Positions 26,472 to 36,735 of a stretch of DNA of 64,000 nucleotides are shown in pieces. Both the position numbers and the translations under genes were made by a program. A model generated the notes under the pieces. It saw only the letters and a list, made by a program, of their open reading frames with translations. It was not told the DNA's origin and searched no databases. The first letter of the stretch is position 1. The number at the start of each line of letters is the position of its first letter. The stretch spans positions 1-64,000 of the forward strand of contig QCPY01000001.1 of assembly GCA_003212375.1 (NCBI GenBank), in the 5' to 3' direction. Source of the DNA: Prochlorococcus sp. AG-442-N17. GTDB taxonomy: Bacteria; Cyanobacteriota; Cyanobacteriia; PCC-6307; Cyanobiaceae.

Positions 26472-27536
26472 TCAAATCCTTATTTTTGGGTCACTTAAAA
26501 TCTTAAATTTCTCTTTAATTTTTTTATTCAAAATTTTTATCGATTTTTCATCGAAGGCAATGATAACTAATTCAAGACCAGCATTATCTTTTGGTCTCCA
26601 ACAATGAACTGGAGCCTCTTCAAACCATGTATTTATTTTTTTCCCAACTATTTGTATTTGTAAAGGCAATAATTTATTTGGTATCCATATTCGTCCTTTT
26701 ATTCGAAGAATATTTAATTCATCCAAGATTTTTGACATCTCTTTTTCAAAGTCATTTTTTTCAAGGAAATAATTTAATTTAATTGAATCTGATATAAGCT
26801 CAACATGATTATGATCATGTTCTTCAGTTAAAAATTCTTTATAAGTCTCTTTTTTAAATTTAAAATCAAAAAGGTAATTTAAATCAATTTTGCCATTTTT
26901 CGATTTGAGAACTGGCACAGATGAGTTTAAACTTTCCTTGATTTTGTTTTTTACAAAGTCAAATTGATCATCATTTAAGATGTCTGATCTAGAGACTAAA
27001 ACGATATCAGAGACTTCAAGTTGTTCCTGAAAAAGTTCTTCAATAGAGGCGTTGTGATCAATTTTATCTGTATCATTATATTGTTTTGTTATTTTATTTA
27101 GATCATTAATTGGTGAACCATTAAGCATTGACTCTCCATTAACGATACCAACTACAACATCAAGGTAGATAGAAGACCTAATTTCAGGCCAGTTAAGTGC
27201 TTGAATTAAGGGAATTGGTAGTGCCAAACCACTTGTTTCGATAATTATTGATTCAATAGGAGGATTAAATTCGAGAAGAGCTTTTATTGATGGGACAAAA
27301 TCATCTTGAACAGTACAACATAAACATCCATTATTTAATTCAATTACGCACTCTTTTTCTGTTTCATCACATCTATCGCAGCTTTTAATCAAATCACCGT
27401 CAATTCCAACATCACCAAATTCATTGATTATTAAACCGAATTTTTTATTACTCTCTTTTAATAGATATCTTAGAAAAGTTGTTTTACCTGAGCCAAGAAA
27501 ACCGGAAACAACTATTACTGGTATTTTTTTTTTCAT
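26472..27536 (-). CDS. CobW/COG0523-family metallochaperone GTPase
   Basis: A 354-residue G3E GTPase. Walker A is GFLGSGKTT, the metal-binding C-x-C-C is in NGCLCCTVQ, and the GTP-specificity region is SRSD. A His-rich patch (EEHDHNHVE) and a C-terminal CobW_C domain follow. Family members insert or allocate zinc, cobalt or other metals. The metal here is unknown. Annotation as cobW proper is not supported, because no cobalamin genes are adjacent. It lies 9 bases downstream of the pentapeptide gene. Confidence 0.85.
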   Translation of the reverse strand: MKKKIPVIVVSGFLGSGKTTFLRYLLKESNKKFGLIINEFGDVGIDGDLIKSCDRCDETEKECVIELNNGCLCCTVQDDFVPSIKALLEFNPPIESIIIETSGLALPIPLIQALNWPEIRSSIYLDVVVGIVNGESMLNGSPINDLNKITKQYNDTDKIDHNASIEELFQEQLEVSDIVLVSRSDILNDDQFDFVKNKIKESLNSSVPVLKSKNGKIDLNYLFDFKFKKETYKEFLTEEHDHNHVELISDSIKLNYFLEKNDFEKEMSKILDELNILRIKGRIWIPNKLLPLQIQIVGKKINTWFEEAPVHCWRPKDNAGLELVIIAFDEKSIKILNKKIKEKFKILSDPKIRI

Positions 27537-27545
27537 CCTTATTGA

Positions 27546-28058
27546 TTAACACCCTAGGCTATATTCTGTACTTTCTCCTGTAGAACTATTTATGCCATTA
27601 GCAATCGCGCATAATTGTTTTTGTTGTGTACGACTAAGAACAGCATCAGTAAAATCTGCACCATCTATTATTGCTCCCTCGAAATTACTCTCCATTAATA
27701 AAGCATTCGTAAAATTAACATCCGAGAGATCTGCATCTGTAAAGTCAGTTGCATAAGCTAGTGCATCTCTTAAATTGGCTCCATTAAACTTTGAGTTTTG
27801 TAATTTACTATTATTGAATACCGCACCTTCTAAATTACTTTGACTGAAATTAAACCCATTTAAATCAAACTTAACGTATTCGTTACCGCTTAAATCTTGA
27901 CCATGCATATCTGGCTCTAAATTAAGGTCTTGTTGGTTTCTAATCTCAGGAGGTCTTTTAGCCCATGCAGAATTTACAGAATTAAAAAATAAAATCCCAA
28001 CGAATAACAAAGTAATTAATGCATTCTTTAGTGTAGGGAAAACAATTGATTTAATCAT
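27546..28058 (-). CDS. exported pentapeptide-repeat protein
   Basis: A 170-residue protein with a signal peptide (residues 1 to about 33, ending SAWA). The mature part carries roughly 15 A(D/N)LxX-type pentapeptides forming a right-handed quadrilateral helix, then a C-terminal tail with two cysteines about 20 residues apart, probably a disulfide. It resembles lumenal pentapeptide proteins of cyanobacteria and plants. The function is unknown. Confidence 0.8.
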   Translation of the reverse strand: MIKSIVFPTLKNALITLLFVGILFFNSVNSAWAKRPPEIRNQQDLNLEPDMHGQDLSGNEYVKFDLNGFNFSQSNLEGAVFNNSKLQNSKFNGANLRDALAYATDFTDADLSDVNFTNALLMESNFEGAIIDGADFTDAVLSRTQQKQLCAIANGINSSTGESTEYSLGC

Positions 28059-28121
28059 AATAAGACTGTATTTTAGAACTTAGGTATTTAAAGTTGGTAA
28101 GAGTATCTTATAGGAAAATAT

Positions 28122-28739
28122 ATGGCAATGTCACTAAAGGTTATTGTTCCTCCTCATCCATTAATAAAACATTGGCTATCAATATTACGAGAAAAAAACA
28201 CCCCGAATATTTTGTATTCAACAGGATATGAACAATTAGGGAAATGGCTTACATATGAGGCATTACGGAACTGGCTACCATATAAAAAAGAAATAGTAAA
28301 TACTGATAATGGTGATGCAGAAGGTTTTTTTATTAATAACGATTATCCAATTAAAGTCCTCTCAATGATGCCTGAAGGCTTATCTCTTTGGTTTGGATCT
28401 AAAGAAGTAATTCCTAATTCAACACTTTCATTAGGAAAACTTCCTAAGAGTATTGAGTCAAATGAAGGTATTATATTTTATTCGGAACAAATAACGACAA
28501 CATCAGTAACATTAGAAACTTTAAAAAAATTAAAGGAGTTAGGAGTTGATTCCAATAGGATTTTGTTAATAGCCGCTATTTGCTCAAATAAGGGATTGAA
28601 TGAAATTGCAAAATTATTCCCTAATCAGGTAATTTATACATCTTGCATAGATGAGGAAGACGATAACACAAAACTATTGGTTCCTGGTATTGGGAATCCT
28701 TTATTGCGATTGAGTACTATATTTCAAGATAAGAACTAA
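28122..28739 (+). CDS. uracil phosphoribosyltransferase-like protein, PRPP loop degenerate
   Basis: A 205-residue protein that aligns with Upp over most of its length: HPLIKHWLSILR at the start and a PGIGN segment near the end. Yet the PRPP-binding loop, normally DPMLATGGS, is replaced around residues 120-128 by a segment with no acidic pair (YSEQITTTS), and the RAGLGM motif is replaced by PEGLSL. Catalysis is therefore doubtful. It may be a regulatory or structural paralogue. ATG 28128 is an alternative start. Confidence 0.7.
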   Translation: MAMSLKVIVPPHPLIKHWLSILREKNTPNILYSTGYEQLGKWLTYEALRNWLPYKKEIVNTDNGDAEGFFINNDYPIKVLSMMPEGLSLWFGSKEVIPNSTLSLGKLPKSIESNEGIIFYSEQITTTSVTLETLKKLKELGVDSNRILLIAAICSNKGLNEIAKLFPNQVIYTSCIDEEDDNTKLLVPGIGNPLLRLSTIFQDKN

Positions 28740-28768
28740 TATATAATGTAAGAGTAAATATTTTACCA

Positions 28769-29059
28769 ATGTCTGATTACAGAGATTCGTCTTCAAATAA
28801 CTTTTTATCATTAATAAGCGGGGCTTTCATAGGGGCTGCAGGTCTAGCTTGGTGGTTAATATCTGAAGCAGACAAAAGGAAGGAGGAAAAAAAACAAAAA
28901 GCTATGATGTATTCCTCCAGAATTCAAGATGGCTCTGAAGCGATTGATTCAAATGAAAATATAAATGAAGTCGAAGGAGAGAATCTAGAGAAGAAAGTTG
29001 AACAACTTAATTCTGCAATTGCTGATGTAAGGAAGCAACTTGAAGAGTTGGGGCAATAG
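28769..29059 (+). CDS. small membrane protein with a C-terminal coiled coil
   Basis: A 96-residue protein with one membrane span at about residues 15-32 (LISGAFIGAAGLAWWLIS). A highly charged segment follows, then a C-terminal helix with heptad-like Leu/Val/Ile spacing suited to a coiled coil. No family is recognised. It is 29 bases after the UPRT-like gene and 23 before ilvD. Confidence 0.6.
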   Translation: MSDYRDSSSNNFLSLISGAFIGAAGLAWWLISEADKRKEEKKQKAMMYSSRIQDGSEAIDSNENINEVEGENLEKKVEQLNSAIADVRKQLEELGQ

Positions 29060-29082
29060 AATAAAAAAGGTTCTCAAATAAT

Positions 29083-30756
29083 ATGAATAAACTTAGATCA
29101 TCTGCAATAACCCAAGGTGTGCAAAGATCCCCTAACAGATCGATGTTAAGAGCTGTTGGATTTAATGATGAAGATTTTAATAAACCTATTATTGGAGTTG
29201 CAAATGGATACAGCACCATAACGCCATGCAATATAGGTTTAAATAAGTTAGCTCTCAGAGCTGAAGAATCAATAAAAAGATCCGGTGCGATGCCTCAAAT
29301 GTTTGGAACGATCACAGTAAGTGATGGCATTTCTATGGGAACAGAGGGCATGAAATATTCACTAGTTTCAAGAGAAGTTATTGCTGATTCAATAGAAACA
29401 GCATGCAATGCTCAGAGTATGGATGGAGTGCTTGCTATTGGTGGATGTGATAAAAATATGCCAGGTGCAATGATAGCAATTGCAAGAATGAATATCCCCT
29501 CAATTTTCATTTATGGAGGGACAATTAAACCTGGGAAATTACATGGAGAAGATCTTACTGTTGTTAGTGCATTTGAAGCTGTTGGACAATTAACATCTGG
29601 CAAAATCAATGAAGAAAGACTAATCCAAGTTGAGAAAAATTGTATTCCAGGTGCCGGTAGCTGTGGAGGGATGTTTACAGCTAATACAATGTCTGCGGTT
29701 ATTGAAGTATTAGGTTTGAGTCTTCCTCACAGTTCAACTATGGCTGCTGAAGATCTTGAAAAAGAACTAAGTGCAGATAAAAGTGCTGAGATACTAGTCT
29801 CCGCAATAGAAAAAGATATAAGACCTTTAGACCTGATGACTAAGAAAGCTTTTGAAAATGCAATATCAGTCATTATGGCAATTGGGGGTTCAACAAATGC
29901 GATATTGCACATTTTAGCCATTGCAAATACTGCAGGCATAGATATCAACATTAATGATTTTGAGAGAATAAGACAAAAAGTACCCGTAATTTGTGACCTT
30001 AAACCGAGTGGGAAATATGTTACGGTTGACCTTCATAATGCAGGCGGGATTCCACAAGTAATGAAAATACTTTTAAATGCAGGATTAATTCATGGTGAAT
30101 GTAAAAACATTGAAGGCAAAACCATCTCAGAATACTTACAGAACATTCCAGATAAGCCTCCAGCAAATCAAAATGTTATACGAGACATAGATGATCCTCT
30201 ATATAAAAAAGGACATCTAGCAATTTTAAAAGGCAACTTAGCAAGCGAAGGTTCTGTAGCGAAAATTAGCGGAGTTAAAAACCCTGTTCTAACGGGTCCA
30301 GCAAAGATATTTGAAAGTGAAGAGGACTGTTTGAAATCAATATTAGATAACGATATAAAAGCAGGAGATGTTGTTGTCATTAGAAACGAAGGGCCTGTAG
30401 GAGGGCCTGGAATGAGAGAAATGTTAGCACCAACATCTGCAATTGTTGGTCAAGGACTGGGAGAAAAAGTAGCCTTAATTACGGACGGTAGATTTAGCGG
30501 TGGTACCTATGGTCTAGTTGTGGGCCACATAGCTCCAGAGGCTGCTGTTGGTGGAAATATTGCTCTAATAAAAGAAGGTGATTTAATTACCGTAGATGCT
30601 GTAAAACAACTAATTGAAGTTGATTTATCTGATGAAGAATTAGAAAAAAGAAAAAAAAATTGGACAAAACCTATAAGAAAATACAAAAGAGGCATACTTT
30701 CAAAATATTCGAGAATCGTAAGCACATCAAGTTTAGGAGCAGTTACTGATTTATAA
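29083..30756 (+). CDS. ilvD: dihydroxy-acid dehydratase
   Basis: A 557-residue Fe-S dehydratase, the third common step of valine and isoleucine synthesis. Cluster cysteines lie in GGCDKNMPG and [14 protein letters not shown], and [11 protein letters not shown] and TDGRFSGGT are typical of the C-terminal domain. Length is normal. Confidence 0.97.
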   Translation: MNKLRSSAITQGVQRSPNRSMLRAVGFNDEDFNKPIIGVANGYSTITPCNIGLNKLALRAEESIKRSGAMPQMFGTITVSDGISMGTEGMKYSLVSREVIADSIETACNAQSMDGVLAIGGCDKNMPGAMIAIARMNIPSIFIYGGTIKPGKLHGEDLTVVSAFEAVGQLTSGKINEERLIQVEKNCIPGAGSCGGMFTANTMSAVIEVLGLSLPHSSTMAAEDLEKELSADKSAEILVSAIEKDIRPLDLMTKKAFENAISVIMAIGGSTNAILHILAIANTAGIDININDFERIRQKVPVICDLKPSGKYVTVDLHNAGGIPQVMKILLNAGLIHGECKNIEGKTISEYLQNIPDKPPANQNVIRDIDDPLYKKGHLAILKGNLASEGSVAKISGVKNPVLTGPAKIFESEEDCLKSILDNDIKAGDVVVIRNEGPVGGPGMREMLAPTSAIVGQGLGEKVALITDGRFSGGTYGLVVGHIAPEAAVGGNIALIKEGDLITVDAVKQLIEVDLSDEELEKRKKNWTKPIRKYKRGILSKYSRIVSTSSLGAVTDL

Positions 30757-30781
30757 ATCAGTTAAAGGTTTATTTAATTAA

Positions 30782-31171
30782 TCAATCAATGTAACTTTTT
30801 ATCCTATTTGCTAAATTTTCTAATCTAGCGCTGTACTTTGGTGAGTCGCATTTTTTTCCATTATTGCTATCCATCCATAATGTTTTAACTCCACACCATA
30901 ACAATGGTTCATCAGGAAAATTAAGCTTAGAGACAACTAACACCAACTCCTTATTTGATTTAAAAAGTTCTAATTCAAGATCGTAAATTTCTAATCTTTT
31001 ACCTTCTTTATCTCGACATAAGATATTAACGGTCAAATCAATATCTTCTTCTTCGCTTTCGTATTCACCATTTATTTTTACGACAGAGTGAACAAAAGGT
31101 TTATTTGTTAAATCTGCGGACTTAGCGATCAAGCTCTCGATACTTTTATTAGGTGGATTTTCAAATAACAC
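30782..31171 (-). CDS. hypothetical protein, 129 aa, linked to CIA30
   Basis: A soluble 129-residue protein, acidic in the middle (ESEEEDIDL), with a Trp-Cys-Gly segment near residue 92. I recognise no domain. The start is GTG and overlaps the upstream CIA30 gene by 11 bases, so they are co-translated. Its 3' end converges on ilvD with a 25-base spacer. Confidence 0.6.
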   Translation of the reverse strand: MLFENPPNKSIESLIAKSADLTNKPFVHSVVKINGEYESEEEDIDLTVNILCRDKEGKRLEIYDLELELFKSNKELVLVVSKLNFPDEPLLWCGVKTLWMDSNNGKKCDSPKYSARLENLANRIKSYID

Positions 31172-31709
31172 TTATTGATTTAAATAAAACTTTTATCGAA
31201 CCCTGTTTAAACTCTTCATTAGGTAATCCATCATCACCGAACTTAGAGTGAAGTAGTTGCAATCTTTTGATTTTAGATGGCTTGAATTTAAATGGAAAAC
31301 GTACCTTGTTAGCTCTCACTGAAGCTTTTAGCTCACTAAAAGGAATTTGAACATTTGTTGTCCCAAATTTTTTTGTAGGGAATGATTTAATCCACCTGAG
31401 TCCACCGGGAATAAATTCGGTTAGTCCCAGTAGATCATCTTCACAAGCGACAGCAAATTTAAAAGTTCTTCCTTGTCCATCAATATTTAATTCAAAAGAT
31501 GAATATTCAGAAATATCTAAAGAAGGTTTATATATAGACGATCTACAACTAACAAATCCTCCTGCTTTCTCGACAATATTACCCTTTAATATCAAACCAG
31601 AATTTGAAATTTCACAAAAAGCTGAGCTTGATCCCCCCATAACAGTATCATTTAGTGTTTTCCAACCATTGAAATCCTTTTTCTGGAATAAAAATTTTTT
31701 CTTACTCAT
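31161..31709 (-). CDS. CIA30-family protein (NDH/complex I assembly-like)
   Basis: A 182-residue galactose-binding-like beta sandwich of the CIA30 family. Seen: WKTLNDTVMGGSSS, GGFVSCRS, and GRTFKFAVACED. In mitochondria, CIA30 helps assemble complex I. Cyanobacterial relatives are often linked to NDH-1 or to photosystem proteins, without firm proof. It overlaps the next gene, and pgl lies upstream on the same strand. Confidence 0.8.
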   Translation of the reverse strand: MSKKKFLFQKKDFNGWKTLNDTVMGGSSSAFCEISNSGLILKGNIVEKAGGFVSCRSSIYKPSLDISEYSSFELNIDGQGRTFKFAVACEDDLLGLTEFIPGGLRWIKSFPTKKFGTTNVQIPFSELKASVRANKVRFPFKFKPSKIKRLQLLHSKFGDDGLPNEEFKQGSIKVLFKSISVI

Positions 31710-31739
31710 TAAAAAATCTAGATTGTATATAAACTTTAA

Positions 31740-32477
31740 CTAAATTTCTAGTTCTTTTGCTGATTCTTGATCACAAAATATTGAAATTTGATTCATGGAT
31801 TTTATTAATTTTGATGGTGTTCTATCGGGAGATTCTTTTTCATCTAATAACCTCTCAAGAGCAATTCTTTTAGAGGCTCCACTAACTAAAAATACTATCT
31901 TTGATGAGGCTGAAAGGACCTTTGGAGTTAACGAAATTCTTTTTAAACCTTTACCTTCATTAAAAATCACAAAATCATCAACATTATTATTTTTTTGATA
32001 AGGAAATAGTGAAGCTGTATGACCGTCATCTCCAAGACCTAACAAAGTTAAATCAAAGGACGGAGGATTTGATCCGCATTTTTCAAATAATTTAGAAATA
32101 AATTGATTTTTTGTAACTTCATCATCAGCCTTTAAATCATTAAAAATTTCATAAAAAAAGGCTTTAGATCCAAAATTAGTTAACAATGAATTTTTTAACA
32201 TTAATGAATTACTTAATTCTGAATTTGGATCAACACATCTTTCATCCCCTAAAAAGACATCAACCATATCCCATCTAAGATCACTATTTGATAAAAGCTG
32301 ATACACATGTTTAGGCGTTGAACCTCCACTTACACAAAATTTGAATCTATCTTTCTCTTGTAAAGTATGAATAATTTGGCTTTCAATAAACTTAAAAACC
32401 GCTGTTGATAATTCTAACTTGTCTTTATATATGTTTATGGTGAATCCATTTTTGACCTTTTCAATCATTTCATCCAT
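31740..32477 (-). CDS. pgl: 6-phosphogluconolactonase
   Basis: A 245-residue enzyme of the oxidative pentose phosphate path. Motifs CVSGGSTPKHVY, FLGDERCVD and LLGLGDDGHTASLFP are intact. The start overlaps the end of gnd by 13 bases. The two consecutive steps, lactonase and 6-phosphogluconate dehydrogenase, are thus coupled. Confidence 0.94.
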   Translation of the reverse strand: MDEMIEKVKNGFTINIYKDKLELSTAVFKFIESQIIHTLQEKDRFKFCVSGGSTPKHVYQLLSNSDLRWDMVDVFLGDERCVDPNSELSNSLMLKNSLLTNFGSKAFFYEIFNDLKADDEVTKNQFISKLFEKCGSNPPSFDLTLLGLGDDGHTASLFPYQKNNNVDDFVIFNEGKGLKRISLTPKVLSASSKIVFLVSGASKRIALERLLDEKESPDRTPSKLIKSMNQISIFCDQESAKELEI

Positions 32478-33883
32478 TCAGTATGAAAACTACCTTCCTT
32501 ATCAATTCTTTCATATGTATGAGAACCAAAACAATCTCGCATTGCCTGAACAAGATTCTGAGGAAGTCTATTAGTTCTATAACTATTCAAATAATCTAAA
32601 GTACTGGATAGACATGGAATTGGTATACCTGCTTTTGTGGATAAAGAAACGACTTTGGCTAAGTTATCTAATTTTGTCGCAATTTCATTATTGAACCAAT
32701 CATCGAAAATTAAATTTTTAAGATTAGGATCTTTGTTATAAGCTTCTTGGATTTTACTTAATAATTTTGATCTAATTATGCAACCACCTTTCCATATTTG
32801 GGCAATTGACGGCATATTCAAATCATAGTTATATACCAATGATGCTTCTCTTAAAATATCCATGCCTTGAGCATAGCTAGCAATTGTGGCAAGGACTACA
32901 GCATCGAATAAAGGTTTCATTCCATCTGATATATTTCCTAAATCAAAATCCTCTATCTCTTTAATTGGTAAAGTTTTTTCAATCTCACTACGTTGATCTT
33001 TTAGAGAACTCATTACTCTTGCATTTAAGGAAGCATAAATAGTTGGGACTGATACTCCAAGTTCTAAAGCACTTACAACAGTCCATAACCCAGTACCCTT
33101 CTGGCCAGCTTTATCTAATATTTTCTCCACAACATCATCTCCAGTTATCTCATCTTTTGTATTTAGACAAATCTCTGTTATCTCAACAAGATAAGAAGCT
33201 AATTCATCAGTATTGTTCCAAATACCAAATACCTCTGACATCTGCTTTCCATTCATACCTTTAACTCTCTTCATAAGGTCATAAGCTTCTGCAAGTATTT
33301 GTTCAATTCCATATTCAATTCCATTATGAACAGTTTTTACAAAATGACCTGAGCCTCCTGGTCCAACGTATGCAACACATGGTCCGTCTTCAACTTTGGC
33401 GGCCATTTTTGTTAATAGGCTCTCTATTGCATCATATGAGGCCTTTGTACCCCCAGGCATCATACTAGGCCCTTCAAGAGCTCCTTTGGCACCACCTGAG
33501 ACTCCCATTCCAATGTATCCAAAACTTTTACTTTCAAGAGTATTTACCCTTCTTTCTGTATCTTTAAATTGAGAATTACCACCATCTATTAATAAATCTC
33601 CTTCCTCAAGATATCCAGAAATATTGTCTATAACAGCATCTGTTGCCGGTCCAGCTTTTACCATCATTAGGATTCTTCTAGGTCTCTCTAGCTTGTTAAC
33701 AAATTCTTGAAGAGTTTCAGCTCCCTTTATATTCTTCCCAAGGCCACGACCTTGTAAAAATTCTTCAGTTTTTGAATAAGTTCTATTAAAAACTACACTA
33801 GAAAATCCATTTCTCTCTGCGTTAAGAACTAAATTCTCGCCCATAACACCAAGACCTATTAACCCAAAATGTGCCTTGGACAT
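32465..33883 (-). CDS. gnd: 6-phosphogluconate dehydrogenase, decarboxylating
   Basis: A 472-residue NADP enzyme that yields ribulose-5-phosphate and CO2. The start at 33883 gives the family N-terminus MSKAHFGLIGLGVMG. An upstream in-frame ATG at 33901 is less likely. Motifs DGGNSQFKDTERR, GVSGGAKGALEGPSMMPGG and GPGGSGHFVKTVHNGIEY are all present. It lies between glgC and pgl. Confidence 0.96.
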   Translation of the reverse strand: MSKAHFGLIGLGVMGENLVLNAERNGFSSVVFNRTYSKTEEFLQGRGLGKNIKGAETLQEFVNKLERPRRILMMVKAGPATDAVIDNISGYLEEGDLLIDGGNSQFKDTERRVNTLESKSFGYIGMGVSGGAKGALEGPSMMPGGTKASYDAIESLLTKMAAKVEDGPCVAYVGPGGSGHFVKTVHNGIEYGIEQILAEAYDLMKRVKGMNGKQMSEVFGIWNNTDELASYLVEITEICLNTKDEITGDDVVEKILDKAGQKGTGLWTVVSALELGVSVPTIYASLNARVMSSLKDQRSEIEKTLPIKEIEDFDLGNISDGMKPLFDAVVLATIASYAQGMDILREASLVYNYDLNMPSIAQIWKGGCIIRSKLLSKIQEAYNKDPNLKNLIFDDWFNNEIATKLDNLAKVVSLSTKAGIPIPCLSSTLDYLNSYRTNRLPQNLVQAMRDCFGSHTYERIDKEGSFHTEWMK

Positions 33884-33978
33884 AAAACATAAAAAACTCA
33901 ATAAATATAGTGTGCCTGCAACTCAACAAAATTGCTCAAAAAAAAATACTTATGTCAGCGAAAAATGATCGAAAAGAT

Positions 33979-35274
33979 TTAAATAACAGTTCCGTTTGCA
34001 ATAGTTGCATTTTTAACTACCACAACAATTCCATTTCTTATATAGAAGCCTAATTCTGGCTTATCTGCTTCTTCTACTCGATCTTTATTTATGATCACGA
34101 CATTATCACCAATCCTTGTATTCTTATCAAGAATTGCTCTCTTTACAGTGGTTCCTTCACCTACTCCAAGAGGGGTTCCGCCTCCTTTTCTTAATTCAAT
34201 TCGCTCTTCAGGCGATTCAAAGAAATCGGCACCCATAACAAGAGTGTCTTCAAGAACCGAATCACTTTCAATCCTGCTTCTCACACCTAAAACACAATGC
34301 AAAATACTGCATGACTTTAAGATTGTGCCTTCACAAACTATTGAATCAGTAATTTGAGCATCTACAAGTTTAGAAGGGGGAAGAAATCTAGGTCTTGTGT
34401 AAATTGGAAACTTTTCATCATAAAAACTAAATGGGGGTTTTGGTTGCTCAGTTAACGCCAAATTAGACTCAAAGAATGCACCAATAGTTCCAATATCTTC
34501 CCAATAATCATCAAATACATAACTTTTAAGAGTATCACCCCTCTTAAGTGCCTCTGGTATAATATCCTTTCCAAAATCTGTATAACTTGGAAATTTATTA
34601 AGTAGATCAAAAAGAGTATTTCTGCTAAAAACGTAAATACCCATGGAGGCTAGATAAGGTTTTTTTGCGGCTGATTCCTTAGTTAATCCAAATTTTGAAG
34701 TATCTACAGCCATTGCCTTCAACTTCTCTCCAGTAGGCTTTTCACTAAATTCTTTTATATTTCCTAAATCATCTGTTCTCATAAGTCCGAATCCTTCTGC
34801 TTGTGCTTCATCAACAGGTAGAGCTGCAACAGTTAAATCAGCTCCATTATCTCTATGATGTTGAACAAACAAACTGTAATCCATCCTATAAAGTTGATCA
34901 CCAGACAATATCAGATACTCGTCTACATCCCATTCTTGAAATAACCATTGGTATTTTCTTACAGCATCAGCAGTACCCTCAAACCACTTTGGACTATCAG
35001 GAGTCTGTTGCGCGGCTAAAACCTCAACAAATCCCTGACCAAAAGGGCCATTAAGATTATAGGTTCTCCCTATATGTCTATTCAAAGATGCACTATTGAA
35101 CTGAGTCAATACGTACATTTTTTCAATACCTGAATTTATACAATTACTTATTGGGATATCTATTAAACGATACTTACCCGCCAATGGAACAGCAGGTTTC
35201 GCCCTCATTTTTGTTAAAGGGTAAAGTCTAGAACCTTTTCCTCCTCCGAGGATAATGGCCAAAACACGCTTCAT
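33979..35274 (-). CDS. glgC: glucose-1-phosphate adenylyltransferase
   Basis: A 431-residue ADP-glucose pyrophosphorylase, the committed step of glycogen synthesis. The pyrophosphorylase motif [13 protein letters not shown] is followed by [16 protein letters not shown], and the C-terminal beta helix carries the allosteric region ([11 protein letters not shown]). In cyanobacteria it is activated by 3-phosphoglycerate. The gene order with gnd and pgl places glycogen storage next to its night-time respiration route. Confidence 0.96.
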   Translation of the reverse strand: MKRVLAIILGGGKGSRLYPLTKMRAKPAVPLAGKYRLIDIPISNCINSGIEKMYVLTQFNSASLNRHIGRTYNLNGPFGQGFVEVLAAQQTPDSPKWFEGTADAVRKYQWLFQEWDVDEYLILSGDQLYRMDYSLFVQHHRDNGADLTVAALPVDEAQAEGFGLMRTDDLGNIKEFSEKPTGEKLKAMAVDTSKFGLTKESAAKKPYLASMGIYVFSRNTLFDLLNKFPSYTDFGKDIIPEALKRGDTLKSYVFDDYWEDIGTIGAFFESNLALTEQPKPPFSFYDEKFPIYTRPRFLPPSKLVDAQITDSIVCEGTILKSCSILHCVLGVRSRIESDSVLEDTLVMGADFFESPEERIELRKGGGTPLGVGEGTTVKRAILDKNTRIGDNVVIINKDRVEEADKPELGFYIRNGIVVVVKNATIANGTVI

Positions 35275-35409
35275 TCAATCTAATGGAGGTAGAGATACAA
35301 CTATTTAAAGTAACTGATTATGGGCAGAATTAGAAATAGGAATGGTCAGTTTACAAAGGTATTTCGATAAATCACTAGAAAAACTTAATATAAAGTCAGA
35401 AATTTTTAA

Positions 35410-36717
35410 TTATTTTTTCTCATCATCTATCAAAGAGAATAATTTTTCAACTATTTTTAATGATGCTTGCCTTTCCTCTCTTGACTGTGGACTTCTCAGT
35501 TTAGTAACTGGTGTATGCAGAATCTTATTAATAATTCCTTTAGTTAAAGCCTCTACAACTTTTCTTTCTCGCGCTGAAAAATCAGGTCCCATTCTACTTA
35601 AAGCTTTTTGCAACTCTTCTTTTCTTATTAACTCTAAATCTGACCTTAATTTATTTATAACTGGAACTGCTTCTAAACTTGCCCACCACTCCAAAAAAAT
35701 GATTCTTTCCTCTTTTACTAAAGATTCAGCCTCTTTTGCTATTTTTTGTCTAAATTCCTGATTCCTAGAAACAACTTCCTCTAAGTCATCAACATCAAAA
35801 GAATCTATGAAAGCGTGATTTTTAACATCATTAGAAATATTTCTTGGTACGCCAATATCAATAAATTTAAGTTTGTTTTTTAAACTTATATTTTCAACTC
35901 TAGCTAAATCAATAAATGGTTTTTCAGAGGCAGTACTTGTAAAAACAAGAGAAGATGATGATAAGTTTTCATCCAATTCATCTAAATTCTTACAAATAAT
36001 TTCAAGATCTGGGAAATCTGCAGCAAGATTTACTGCTCTATCAATATTTCTATTTAAAAGAGTAAGTTTATCGCACCCTTTGGATTTCAAATGAGTAATC
36101 AAAAGCCTACTCATTCGTCCAGCTCCAACAACAAGAACTTTTTCTGATTGCAAACTTACAAGTCCATCAACACCATGATCTTGTCCGATTTTCAGTTGAG
36201 CGAGTTCTACAGCGGCTGAACTAATAGATACGGCTCCAGTTCCTAAATTAGTTTCAGATCTAACTTTCTTCCCTGCACTAACTGATTGACTCAATAATCT
36301 ATTAAGTATTGGTCCAGTAGATTGATTCTCCTGACCTAATCTCATCATTTTTTTAACTTGCGAGAGGATTTGTCCTTCCCCCAAAACAAGGCTATCTAAT
36401 CCAGCTGATACTTTCATCAAATGTAAGACTGCTTCTTCTTGTCTAAAATCAAAAAGATGAGGATTTAGATCTTCAAAAGTTAGTTTGGAATAATTTGATA
36501 AAAATTCTTTAATTGATGAAATTCCGATTTTTTTATCTTTTACGAGACCATATATTTCTAACCTATTACAAGTACTTAAAATCGAGACCTCTAACACATC
36601 AGAGAAAGCTTTTAATGCTCTCAATGATTCTGTTATGGATTGGTCAGGAATACTTAATTTCTCACGCACTTCAACAGGTGCCGTGCGATGACTTAGTCCG
36701 ACGACAACAATATGCAT
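35410..36717 (-). CDS. hemA: glutamyl-tRNA reductase
   Basis: A 435-residue NADPH enzyme and the first committed step of tetrapyrrole (heme, chlorophyll, bilin) synthesis. The N-terminal GLSHRTAPVEVREKL and the catalytic Cys in STCNRLEIY are present, followed by an NADPH Rossmann segment VVGAGRMSRLL and a dimerisation helix. The + strand frame at 35342-35761 is its antisense shadow. Confidence 0.97.
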   Translation of the reverse strand: MHIVVVGLSHRTAPVEVREKLSIPDQSITESLRALKAFSDVLEVSILSTCNRLEIYGLVKDKKIGISSIKEFLSNYSKLTFEDLNPHLFDFRQEEAVLHLMKVSAGLDSLVLGEGQILSQVKKMMRLGQENQSTGPILNRLLSQSVSAGKKVRSETNLGTGAVSISSAAVELAQLKIGQDHGVDGLVSLQSEKVLVVGAGRMSRLLITHLKSKGCDKLTLLNRNIDRAVNLAADFPDLEIICKNLDELDENLSSSSLVFTSTASEKPFIDLARVENISLKNKLKFIDIGVPRNISNDVKNHAFIDSFDVDDLEEVVSRNQEFRQKIAKEAESLVKEERIIFLEWWASLEAVPVINKLRSDLELIRKEELQKALSRMGPDFSARERKVVEALTKGIINKILHTPVTKLRSPQSREERQASLKIVEKLFSLIDDEKK

Positions 36718-36735
36718 AAAATTAAAAGTAAATTA

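Noticed and set aside
35342-35761. A 139-codon + strand frame
   Set aside because: It lies antisense to hemA, whose 435-residue product has clear family motifs. The antisense product shows none.
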